This document shows, piece by piece, positions 33,196 through 40,598 of a DNA stretch of 64,000 bases. Both the position numbers and the translations under genes were made by a program. The notes below the pieces were generated by a model. It made no database searches. It was given only the letters and a program-made list of their open reading frames with translations, and had not been told where the DNA came from. How positions within the stretch are numbered: position 1 is the first letter of the stretch; each line of letters starts with the position of its first letter. Source of the DNA: Leifsonia soli (lineage in GTDB: Bacteria > Actinomycetota > Actinomycetes > Actinomycetales > Microbacteriaceae); the NCBI RefSeq assembly GCF_013408745.1, contig NZ_JACCBJ010000001.1, forward strand, positions 3,782,001 through 3,846,000, in the 5' to 3' direction.

Positions 33196-33846
33196 GTGAC
33201 CGACGAGCCCGCCGATGTGACCGCCACCCGCCTCGCCTACGACGCCGTCGCCGAGGACTACGCCGACCTGTTGCGCGACGACCTCGCGGGGAGCGAGTTC
33301 GACCGCGCGATGCTCGGGGTGTTCGCCGAGCAGGTGACCCGCGCGGGCGGCGGCGTCGTGGGGGACCTGGGATGCGGTCCCGGCCGGATCGCCGGACACC
33401 TCGCGGGGCTCGGACTGGATGTCGTCGGCGTCGACCTCTCACCCGCGATGGTCGAGGTCGCCCGTCGCGACCATCCCGCCGTGCGGTTCGAGGTGGGGAC
33501 GATGGCGGCCCTTCCGTTCCCGGACGACGCTCTCGCCGGTGCGCTGGCGTGGTACTCCGTCATCCACACGCCCGACGAGCGGCAGGCCGGGCTCTACGCC
33601 GAGTTCGCCCGCGTCATCCGGCCCGGCGGCGTGCTCCTCCTCGCCTTCCAGGTGGGGGAGGACGTCGTGCACCTCACGCACGCCTACGGGCACGACCTCG
33701 ACCTGCACACGCGGCGACAGCATCCCGGCATCGTCAAGGACAGGCTGGTCGGGGCGGGCTTCACGCCGACGGCGGAGCTGATCCGGCAGGCCGTCCCGCC
33801 GGAGAAGTCGCCCCAGGGCTACGTGCTCGCCCGTCGCGACGTTTGA
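33196..33846 (+). CDS. Class I SAM-dependent methyltransferase
   Basis: A 216-residue methyltransferase. The SAM motif I 'VVGDLGCGPGRIAGHLAG' is followed by 'DVVGVDLSPAMVEVARRDHP' and 'LAWYSVIHTPDERQAGLYAE', then 'VIRPGGVLLLAFQVG'. Substrate is unknown. The GTG at 33196 has no ribosome site; TAGACT at 33183-33188 lies seven bases ahead and predicts a leaderless mRNA. It is followed 32 bases later by a MarR gene with its own promoter. Confidence 0.9.
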   Translation: MTDEPADVTATRLAYDAVAEDYADLLRDDLAGSEFDRAMLGVFAEQVTRAGGGVVGDLGCGPGRIAGHLAGLGLDVVGVDLSPAMVEVARRDHPAVRFEVGTMAALPFPDDALAGALAWYSVIHTPDERQAGLYAEFARVIRPGGVLLLAFQVGEDVVHLTHAYGHDLDLHTRRQHPGIVKDRLVGAGFTPTAELIRQAVPPEKSPQGYVLARRDV

Positions 33847-33871
33847 TAAACATAGGCAAGCTATATATAAT
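33843..33871 (+). promoter_or_regulatory. Near-consensus promoter of the MarR/MFS unit
   Basis: TTGATA (33843-33848), a 17-base spacer and TATAAT (33866-33871) form the best sigma-70 match in the window; the -35 overlaps the methyltransferase stop. ATAG-GCAAG-CTAT in the spacer is a candidate MarR site. The start would fall on or next to the ATG at 33879. Confidence 0.75.
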
Positions 33872-33878
33872 GGGTCTC

Positions 33879-34343
33879 ATGCCCGAGACGCCCGAACTCC
33901 GCCAGACCCTCGGCGACCTCGTGGTCGCCGCGCACCGCCTCGCCCGGCTCGCGGCCCGGGTCACCGGCAGCACCGAGTCCCCCGCCACCTGGCGCACCCT
34001 CAGCGTGCTGCAGACCGTCGGCCCGATGCGCCTCGGCGAGCTCGCCGAGCACAGCCGGGTGTCCCAGCCGACCATGACCAAGCTCGTCCGCAACCTCGTC
34101 GACGCCGAATGGGTGAAGCGCATCGCCGATACCACCGACGCGCGCGCCTGGCAGATCGCGATCACGGCGAAGGGCGCGGACGCGCTCCAGACGTGGCGAG
34201 ACGAGCTCTCGGCCGCGCTCGTCCCGATGTTCGCCGACCTCAGCGACGACGAGCTGGCCGCGATGCGCGCCACCGTCGAGATCATCGGATCACGCGTCGA
34301 TCTCTCCACGGCGGCATCGGCGGCGCTGGCCGGCCGGGGCTGA
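33879..34343 (+). CDS. MarR family transcriptional regulator
   Basis: A 154-residue regulator with winged helix 'RLGELAEHSRVSQPTMTKLV' (about residues 50-70) and wing 'RIADTTDARAWQIAITAKG'. The ATG at 33879 is chosen because the in-frame ATG at 33870 lies inside the -10 box; the transcript is probably leaderless. It sits upstream of an MFS exporter in the same direction, the standard layout of a drug-responsive repressor with its pump. Confidence 0.9.
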   Translation: MPETPELRQTLGDLVVAAHRLARLAARVTGSTESPATWRTLSVLQTVGPMRLGELAEHSRVSQPTMTKLVRNLVDAEWVKRIADTTDARAWQIAITAKGADALQTWRDELSAALVPMFADLSDDELAAMRATVEIIGSRVDLSTAASAALAGRG

Positions 34344-34424
34344 CCCCCGCCGGCTCTCGCTTCGTCGCATCCCGTCCCGCACCACCTCGTGCACCACCGA
34401 CCGGCAAGGAGCCGTCCTCCCTTC

Positions 34425-35663
34425 ATGTCCCACGATCGCCCCACCAGCATCCTGAAGCAGCCGACCGCCGTCTGGGCGGTCGCCTTCGCCTCCGTCATCG
34501 CCTTCATGGGCATCGGTCTCGTCGACCCGATCCTGCCCGCGATCGCGAAGAGCCTGGAGGCGACGCCGACCGAGACCGAGATGCTGTTCACCAGTTACCT
34601 GCTCATCACCGGCGCCGCCATGTTCTTCACCAGCTGGATCTCCAGCCGCATCGGGGCGAAGCGGACGCTGCTGATCGGCCTCGCTCTGATCGTCGTGTTC
34701 GCGACCGCCGCCGGCCTGTCGCAGAACGTCGAGTCGATCATCGGGTTCCGTGCGGGCTGGGGCCTCGGCAACGCCCTGTTCATCTCCACAGCGCTGGCGA
34801 CCATCGTGGGTGCCGCGTCGGGCGGGACCTCGGCCGCGATCATCCTCTACGAGGCCGCGCTCGGCCTCGGAATCGCGATCGGACCGCTGCTCGGCGGCCT
34901 GCTCGGCAGCTGGAGCTGGCGCGGACCGTTCTTCGGTACGGCGACACTCATGGCCGTCGGCTTCATCGCGATCGTCGCCCTGCTCAGGAAGAACCCCGAG
35001 AAGCCGCAGCCGACGAAGCTCTCGGCACCGTTCCGCGCCCTCGGCCGGCCCGCGCTCGGGTTCCTCGCCGGTGCCGCCCTGTTCTACAACATCGGCTTCT
35101 TCGTGCTCCTCGCCTACACGCCGTTCGCCCTGGTGCCGCTGGGCGTCGAGGACGCGATCACGCTCGGCCTGATCTTCTTCGGCTGGGGCGTCGCCCTCGC
35201 CGTCACCTCGGTGTGGGTCGCGCCGCTGCTGACCTCCCGGCTCCCGCGGACGCGGGTGCTCTGGCTCGTCATGCCCCTGCTCGCGCTCGACCTGCTGGCC
35301 GCCGGGCTGTTCGTCGGGTCGCTGGTCGCGCTCATCGTCTGCGTGATCGTCGGCGGTCTGCTGCTCGGCATCCTCAACACCGTGCTCACCGAGTGCGTGA
35401 TGGAGGCCACCGACCTCCCGCGGTCCGTGGCGTCGAGCGCGTACTCGGGCGTGCGCTTCCTCGGCGGCGCCGTCGCCCCGCCGGCCGCGACCCTGCTGGC
35501 CGACACGGTCAGCCGCTCCATGCCGTTCTACGCGGGAGCCATCTCCGTGCTCATCGCGGCCGCACTGATCATGATCGGGCACAAGCACCTGAAGCGCGTG
35601 GATGCGCCGGCCGAGACCCCGCAGCAGGAAGCCGAAGTGCTGTCCTTCGCCGACGCCGACTGA
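34425..35663 (+). CDS. MFS transporter (drug/metabolite exporter type)
   Basis: A 412-residue transporter with about twelve membrane segments. 'GIGLVDPILPAIAKSLEATP' is the first helix and loop common to this group, 'SSRIGAKRTLLIG' is the loop 2-3 motif, and 'ALGLGIAIGPLLGGLLGSW' is the motif C typical of antiporter-type exporters. Start is uncertain: AAGGAG lies 13-14 bases ahead of ATG 34425. It is probably controlled by the upstream MarR. A hairpin at 35700 ends the unit. Confidence 0.9.
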   Translation: MSHDRPTSILKQPTAVWAVAFASVIAFMGIGLVDPILPAIAKSLEATPTETEMLFTSYLLITGAAMFFTSWISSRIGAKRTLLIGLALIVVFATAAGLSQNVESIIGFRAGWGLGNALFISTALATIVGAASGGTSAAIILYEAALGLGIAIGPLLGGLLGSWSWRGPFFGTATLMAVGFIAIVALLRKNPEKPQPTKLSAPFRALGRPALGFLAGAALFYNIGFFVLLAYTPFALVPLGVEDAITLGLIFFGWGVALAVTSVWVAPLLTSRLPRTRVLWLVMPLLALDLLAAGLFVGSLVALIVCVIVGGLLLGILNTVLTECVMEATDLPRSVASSAYSGVRFLGGAVAPPAATLLADTVSRSMPFYAGAISVLIAAALIMIGHKHLKRVDAPAETPQQEAEVLSFADAD

Positions 35664-35699
35664 CGACATCGCGGGAGCGGGAACGTTCCCACCGGATTC

Positions 35700-35734
35700 G
35701 AAGAGCCGCCCTGTCCTAGCCAGGGCGGCTCTTC
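35700..35734. terminator. Bidirectional hairpin terminator
   Basis: GAAGAGCCGCCCTG (35700-35713) and CAGGGCGGCTCTTC (35721-35734) form a perfect 14-bp stem with a seven-base loop, 37 bases past the MFS stop. The converging LacI gene ends at 35858. The remaining bases to 35857 show nothing recognisable. Confidence 0.75.
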
Positions 35735-35857
35735 CCGTCATGTGGGCCCCGATAGCCCGACGGGCGACCCCGTCAGCTGACCGTGCCTACCCGAAAGGCG
35801 CGCTCAGCCGGATGGCCGCACCACCATTGTTTCAGACGGTGGGCGCGCTGCGGGACA

Positions 35858-36865
35858 TCAGCGCGGCGGTGCGGTGGACGACCGGATGACCAGACTGACC
35901 GGAGAGCGCACCGATCCGGTGCGCGGTTCGGCACCGGCGAGCTCGTCCAGCAGGATGCGGGCGGCGGTCGCGCCCTGCTCGAACGGGTCCTGCGCCATGG
36001 TCGTGAGACCGAACCCCGCGGCGTAGTCGTGGTCGTCGATCCCGATCACGGACAGGTCCTCCGGGACACGCAGTCCGTGGTCGCCTGCGGCGAGGATGGC
36101 GCCGAACGCCATCTCGTCCGACCCCGCGAAGACGGCGGTGGGGCGCGGCCCGTCCGCATCCAGCAGCCGGTTCATCGCCGCCCGGCTCTCGGGCAGCGAG
36201 AAGCCGCCCGGGATGACCCACTCCGGCCGTACCGGGAGCCCGGCGTCGCGCATCGCGTCCTTGAACCCGTGCAGCCGCCCGATCGGCACCTGGCTGTTGA
36301 GGCCCTCCTCGTCTTCGCCCCCGAGGTGCGCGATCGCGGTGTGGCCGAGCGAGATGAGGTGCGACGTCGCCGTGTATGCGGTGGAGGTCTCGTCGATGCC
36401 GACGCTGCGGAGGCCCTTCACCGGCCCGCCGACGACGATGGTCGGGTGCCCGAGGGTCGCCAGCTGCTCCCGCTCCTCCGTGGTGAAGTCGAGGCAGAGC
36501 GCGAGCAGGGCGTCGGTGCGCTTGCGCAGGATGCTGCGGTGGAACACCCGCTCCCGGTCGCCGCGATGACCCCCCAGGTTGAAGAGGATCATGTCGTAGC
36601 TCGCCGACCGGAGCTCCGCATCCACCCCCTCCAGCACCTGGGTGTAGAACCAGCGGCTCACCGACGGGACGACGACGCCCATGGCCAGGGTGCGGCCGCT
36701 GGCGAGCCCCGACGCGCTCGACGATGCGACGTAGCCCAGCTCGTCGGCTGCGCGCCGCACCGCGGCCCGCGTCTTGTCCGAGACGTTCGGGAGTCCGCGG
36801 AGCGCCCGGGAGACCGTGGCCGTGGAGACCCCGGTCGCGCGCGCGACCTCCTCGATCCCTGCCAT
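35858..36865 (-). CDS. LacI family transcriptional regulator
   Basis: A 335-residue repressor. The headpiece is 'GIEEVARATGVSTATVSRAL' with hinge 'ADELGYVASSSASGLAS'; the periplasmic-binding-like core follows with 'TAVFAGSDEMAFGAILAAGD' and 'LSVIGIDDHDYAA'. It is the last gene of the sugar ABC operon that begins with the solute-binding protein at 40444 and most likely binds the operator at 40516-40552 in the absence of the sugar. Confidence 0.93.
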   Translation of the reverse strand: MAGIEEVARATGVSTATVSRALRGLPNVSDKTRAAVRRAADELGYVASSSASGLASGRTLAMGVVVPSVSRWFYTQVLEGVDAELRSASYDMILFNLGGHRGDRERVFHRSILRKRTDALLALCLDFTTEEREQLATLGHPTIVVGGPVKGLRSVGIDETSTAYTATSHLISLGHTAIAHLGGEDEEGLNSQVPIGRLHGFKDAMRDAGLPVRPEWVIPGGFSLPESRAAMNRLLDADGPRPTAVFAGSDEMAFGAILAAGDHGLRVPEDLSVIGIDDHDYAAGFGLTTMAQDPFEQGATAARILLDELAGAEPRTGSVRSPVSLVIRSSTAPPR

Positions 36866-36878
36866 CGCCGGGCCCCGT

Positions 36879-37118
36879 TCAGGAGTCCAGGTGCTCGAGC
36901 CGCGCCTCCTCGGCCTCCTGCCGCCGCGCGATGATGCGGCGGCGCAGCTGCAGGAGGCCGATGAAAGCGAGCACGAGAACGAGGAGGGTGAGCGCCCAGC
37001 CGAGGGCGGGCTCGCCGGTCAGCTCGCAGAACACGGTGATCGCGAGGAACGCGACCGCGAAGAAGCCGACGAAGCCGAGGCCGACGTCGACGACCTCGCG
37101 GGAGTCGCTCCAGCGCAT
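36879..37118 (-). CDS. Small membrane protein in the sugar ABC operon
   Basis: A 79-residue protein with two hydrophobic segments ('GLGFVGFFAVAFLAITVF' and 'GWALTLLVLVLAFIGLLQL') and a charged C-terminal tail rich in Arg and Glu. No family is recognised. It lies four bases after the permease stop and ahead of the LacI gene, so it is part of the operon. It may assist the transporter, but this is only positional inference. Confidence 0.75.
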   Translation of the reverse strand: MRWSDSREVVDVGLGFVGFFAVAFLAITVFCELTGEPALGWALTLLVLVLAFIGLLQLRRRIIARRQEAEEARLEHLDS

Positions 37119-37122
37119 GTGA

Positions 37123-38037
37123 TCAGCCCTTCACGCCACCGGCCGTGAGTCCGGCCACGATGCGCCGCTGGAAGATCAGCACGAGGATGATCAGCGGCAC
37201 CGTCACGATCGTACCGGCTGCCATGACCGCGGTGTACGGCTCCTGGTGCGGCTGGCTGCCGGTGAAGGAGGCGATGGCCACGGTGACCGGCTGGGTCGCG
37301 TCGCTGGAGAGCTGGCTGGAGATCAGGAACTCGTTCCACGACGAGATGAACGCCAGGATCGCGGTCGTGAAGACGGCCGGCGCCGCCAGCGGGAGGATGA
37401 TCTTCCGGAACGCCTGCGCCTGCGTGCACCCGTCGATCCGTGCCGCCTCCTCCAGGTCCCACGGCATCTCGCGGAAGAACGAGTTGAGCGTGTAGACGGT
37501 CAGGGGGAGGGCGAACGAGATCTCCGGGATGATCAGCGCCTGGTAGGTGCCCATCCAGCCGATGTTGGTGAACAGCTGGAACAGCGGCGTGATCAGCGCG
37601 ACGCCGGGGAACATCGACGCGGCGAGGATGATGCCGAGCACGATGCCCTTGAACTTGAAGTCCAGGCGGGCGAGGGCGTACGACGCGAAGATGCCGACGA
37701 CCAGGGAGATCACCGTGACGCAGATGCCGATGAACAGCGAGTTCAGCAGCGCCTGGCCCAGGTGGTTGCCCAGGTTGGTCGAGAGCGCGGTGATGTAGTT
37801 GTCCCAGGTGAAGTGGGTGATCCACGGCGTGTTGTCGTTCGTGTAGCCGACGTCGCGGAACGAGGTCACGACCATCCAGTAGAAGGGCAGCAGACACCAC
37901 AGCACGATGACGATCGCCTGGATGCCGGTGCGAAGACCGGCGTTGCGGCGACGCTGCTTGCCACGGTTCTTGGTCTGGGTACGAGGGAGGGCTCCCGCCT
38001 CGGCGGTCGCTGCGGCTTGTCCGGCGACGGCGGTCAT
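37123..38037 (-). CDS. Carbohydrate ABC transporter permease (MalG type)
   Basis: A 304-residue permease with six membrane segments. The EAA loop 'DLEEAARIDGCTQAQAFRKI' that contacts the ATPase is clear, followed by 'ILPLAAPAVFTTAILAF' and 'WNEFLISSQL'. The N-terminal 'VLWCLLPFYWMVVTSFRD' is typical of the CUT1 family. It overlaps the partner permease by four bases. No ATP-binding gene is present, so a shared MsiK-like ATPase elsewhere is expected. Confidence 0.95.
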   Translation of the reverse strand: MTAVAGQAAATAEAGALPRTQTKNRGKQRRRNAGLRTGIQAIVIVLWCLLPFYWMVVTSFRDVGYTNDNTPWITHFTWDNYITALSTNLGNHLGQALLNSLFIGICVTVISLVVGIFASYALARLDFKFKGIVLGIILAASMFPGVALITPLFQLFTNIGWMGTYQALIIPEISFALPLTVYTLNSFFREMPWDLEEAARIDGCTQAQAFRKIILPLAAPAVFTTAILAFISSWNEFLISSQLSSDATQPVTVAIASFTGSQPHQEPYTAVMAAGTIVTVPLIILVLIFQRRIVAGLTAGGVKG

Positions 38038-39077
38038 CGCTTCGCCCCCTTCTGCTGGTCCTCCTGCGTTCGCACCACGTTCGTGCCGAGGATCCGGACG
38101 AAGATGAAGGCGATCAGGAAGATGATGATGAACGTGATGGTCGACAGGGCGGCTGCGCTGTTGAAGCCCTGCCTGATCTGATCGACCACCAGGATGGACA
38201 GGGTGGTCGTCGCATGGCCGGTACCGCCTCCGCCGCCGGTGAGGATCTGCGGCAGGTCGTAGATGCGGAGCGCGTCGAGGACGCGGAACAGGATCGCGAC
38301 CATGAGCGCCGGCTTCAGCAGCGGCATCGTGACCCGCCAGAAGCGCTGCCAGGTGGAGGCTCCGTCGACCTTCGCGGCCTCGTAGACCTCCTCCGGGATG
38401 ATCTGCAGCCCCGCGAGGATCAGCAGCGCCATGAACGGCGTGGTCTTCCAGGTGTCCGCGATGATGACCGCGAACCGGGATGCCCACTCGTCGGAGGTCC
38501 ACAGGATGTGGGCCCCCAGCACGGCGTTCGCGACGCCGGCGACCGAGAAGATGAAGAACCACAGCTTCGCGGTGACGGCGGTCGGGATCGCCCACGGGAT
38601 GAGGATCGCCGCGCGGACGAGGCCGCGGCCGCGGAACGCGCGGTTCATGATGAGCGCGAACCAGAGTCCGAGGCCGGTCTCGAGGATGACGGTCGTCACC
38701 GTGAAGAAGAAGGTGACGAAGACGGCGCTCCAGAAGGTGGAGCCGAGGTTGCCGGGCGGGCAGGAGATGGTGGTGCCGTTGGGGCCCTGGCATTGCTGGA
38801 GCAGCCAGTGCGCGTAGTTCTGGAAGCCGGCGAACCCGCCCTGTACGAACAGGCCGGTCGCCGGGTCGAGCCCGGCGTCCTTCTGGAAGGACATCACGAT
38901 CGCCGAGACGACCGGGTACCCGATCACGATGGCGAGCAGGATCAGGGTGGGGATGATCAGGTAGAACGCCCAGCGACTCTGCTGGGCACGCTGCCGCTTG
39001 GCTCCGGCGCGGATCGGCGGTTTGCCGTTCTTGCCGGTGCTGGCGGATGAGGGGGCGACGACGTTCGACGTTGACAT
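38034..39077 (-). CDS. Carbohydrate ABC transporter permease (MalF/UgpA type)
   Basis: A 347-residue CUT1 permease. The first membrane segment is 'AFYLIIPTLILLAIVIGYPV', and the EAA loop reads 'EVYEAAKVDGASTWQRFWRV' with 'TMPLLKPALMVAILFR' following. A periplasmic loop with two Cys lies at about residues 88-102. It stands between the binding-protein gene and the MalG-type permease, with the downstream overlap indicating coupling. Confidence 0.95.
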   Translation of the reverse strand: MSTSNVVAPSSASTGKNGKPPIRAGAKRQRAQQSRWAFYLIIPTLILLAIVIGYPVVSAIVMSFQKDAGLDPATGLFVQGGFAGFQNYAHWLLQQCQGPNGTTISCPPGNLGSTFWSAVFVTFFFTVTTVILETGLGLWFALIMNRAFRGRGLVRAAILIPWAIPTAVTAKLWFFIFSVAGVANAVLGAHILWTSDEWASRFAVIIADTWKTTPFMALLILAGLQIIPEEVYEAAKVDGASTWQRFWRVTMPLLKPALMVAILFRVLDALRIYDLPQILTGGGGGTGHATTTLSILVVDQIRQGFNSAAALSTITFIIIFLIAFIFVRILGTNVVRTQEDQQKGAKR

Positions 39078-39160
39078 GTGTGCCTCCGGATGCTTGTCGG
39101 AAGGAGAGGGGCCGGGCGGCGGGAGAGATCCCGCCGCCCGGCAACCGTTTCAGGCCGGGG

Positions 39161-40444
39161 TCAGCCGGCGCTCGCGGTGTTGATCGCCGAGGCCATGTCC
39201 TTCAGGGCCTGGTCGACCGTCTTGTCGCCCTTGAGGGCGGCGTACGCGTTGTCCTGCACGGCCTTGGTGATGGCCGGGTAGAACGGCGACACCGGCCGCG
39301 GGACCGCGTTCTCGATCGAGGTCTTCAGCGTCGACAGGTACGGCAGCTGGCTGTTCAGCGCCGCGTCGTCGTACAGCGAGGCCACGACCGGTGCCAGCGA
39401 GCCCTGGGTCACGAAGAACTTCTGCGTCTCTTCGCTCTGCAGGAACTTGAGGAACTCGAAGGCGGTCGCCTTGTGCTTGGAGTACACGCTGATCGCGGCG
39501 TTGTGGCCGCCCAGGCTGGAGACGCCCGGCTTGTCCGCGCTGATGCCCGGGAGCGGCGCGATGCCGAAGGTGTCCTTCACCGTCGAGGAGCCGTCGGTCT
39601 TGGCCAGGTTGTACACGTACGGCCAGTTGCGCAGGAACATCAGCTTGCCGGCCTCGAACGCCTGCCGGCCCTGCTCCTCCTGGTACGTGATGGCCTCGGC
39701 CGGGATCTGGCCGTTCTTGAAGCCGTCCACCAGTCGGGTCAGGCCCGCCTTGGCCTCGGGGCTGTCGACGGTGACCTTCTTGCCGTCCTCGCCGACGATC
39801 GTGCCGCCGTTGGTGTTGATCGCCTCCGCGGCGTTCACCGTGAGGCCCTCGTACTGCGCGAACTGACCGGCGTAGCAGCCGATGCCCTTCGCCTTGGCGA
39901 TGTCGCAGTCCTTGAGCATGTCGTCCCACGTCTTGGGCGGCTCGGGGACCAGGTCCTTGCGGTAGTACAGGATGCCGCCGTCGGAGGTCTGCGGCGCCGC
40001 GTACTGGGTGCCGTTGTACGTTCCCGACTTCACCGTCGGCTCCAGCAGGGACGAGTTGTCCATCTTGAACGTGCCGGTCAGCGGCTGGAGCCACCCCTTT
40101 GCGGCGAACTCGCCCGTCCACACGACGTCGACGTCGACGACGTCGTAGTTGGTGTCCTTGGCCTGGAAGTGCTGCACGAGGTCGTCGTGCTGCTGGTCCG
40201 CCTGGTCGGTCTGCTCCTTGAAGGTGACCTTCTCGTCCGGGTGGGCCTTGTTCCACTTGTCGATCAGCGGGCGGACGACGTTGGAGTTGTCCTTGCCCTG
40301 CACGTAGGTGATCGGGCCCTTGCTGTCGAGATTCGAGTTGGCGTCGCCGCCACCGCTTCCCGACCCGCCGCCACCGGTGCATCCCGCCAGCGCGAGGCCT
40401 GCGAGGGCCACCCCGGCGATCACGGAGAGACGTGCTGCTTTCAT
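39161..40444 (-). CDS. Extracellular sugar-binding lipoprotein (ABC solute-binding protein)
   Basis: A 427-residue lipoprotein. Signal peptide 'MKAARLSVIAGVALAGLALA' ends at the lipobox LAGC, then a Gly/Ser linker. The mature part has the type 1 fold with 'LIDKWNKAHPDEKVTFKE', 'NYDVVDVDVVWTGEFAAKGW' and 'PLPGISADKPGVSSLGGHNA'. The fold and length resemble ThuE/LpqY-type trehalose or maltose binders; the ligand is not proven. ATG 40444 follows GAGGAG. First gene of the five-gene operon. Confidence 0.95.
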   Translation of the reverse strand: MKAARLSVIAGVALAGLALAGCTGGGGSGSGGGDANSNLDSKGPITYVQGKDNSNVVRPLIDKWNKAHPDEKVTFKEQTDQADQQHDDLVQHFQAKDTNYDVVDVDVVWTGEFAAKGWLQPLTGTFKMDNSSLLEPTVKSGTYNGTQYAAPQTSDGGILYYRKDLVPEPPKTWDDMLKDCDIAKAKGIGCYAGQFAQYEGLTVNAAEAINTNGGTIVGEDGKKVTVDSPEAKAGLTRLVDGFKNGQIPAEAITYQEEQGRQAFEAGKLMFLRNWPYVYNLAKTDGSSTVKDTFGIAPLPGISADKPGVSSLGGHNAAISVYSKHKATAFEFLKFLQSEETQKFFVTQGSLAPVVASLYDDAALNSQLPYLSTLKTSIENAVPRPVSPFYPAITKAVQDNAYAALKGDKTVDQALKDMASAINTASAG

Positions 40445-40515
40445 TTCACTCCTCGTTGAGCTCTTGGTGCGGGCACAGGTGTGCGCCCGGCCATCACCGT
40501 ACCCCCACGCTCTCG

Positions 40516-40552
40516 CGTGATGCAAGCGTTTACGTCAAGCGCTTGCATCACG
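40516..40552. promoter_or_regulatory. LacI-type operator of the sugar ABC operon
   Basis: CGTGATGCAAGCG (40516-40528) and CGCTTGCATCACG (40540-40552) are perfect 13-bp inverted repeats with an 11-base spacer. The right half contains CAAGCGCTTG (40536-40545), itself a perfect CG-centred palindrome of the LacI class. It lies 72 bases upstream of the binding-protein gene and also between it and the divergent ABC exporter. Confidence 0.75.
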
Positions 40553-40598
40553 GTTGCGTCACGCCGGTGGGGTCCCCGGCGGGCGTTACGCTGAGACC

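Noticed and set aside
33372..33840. Plus-strand frame in the methyltransferase region continuing into the MarR gene
   Set aside because: Only the part from 33879 has a regulator domain and start signals; upstream codons are a shadow of the methyltransferase.
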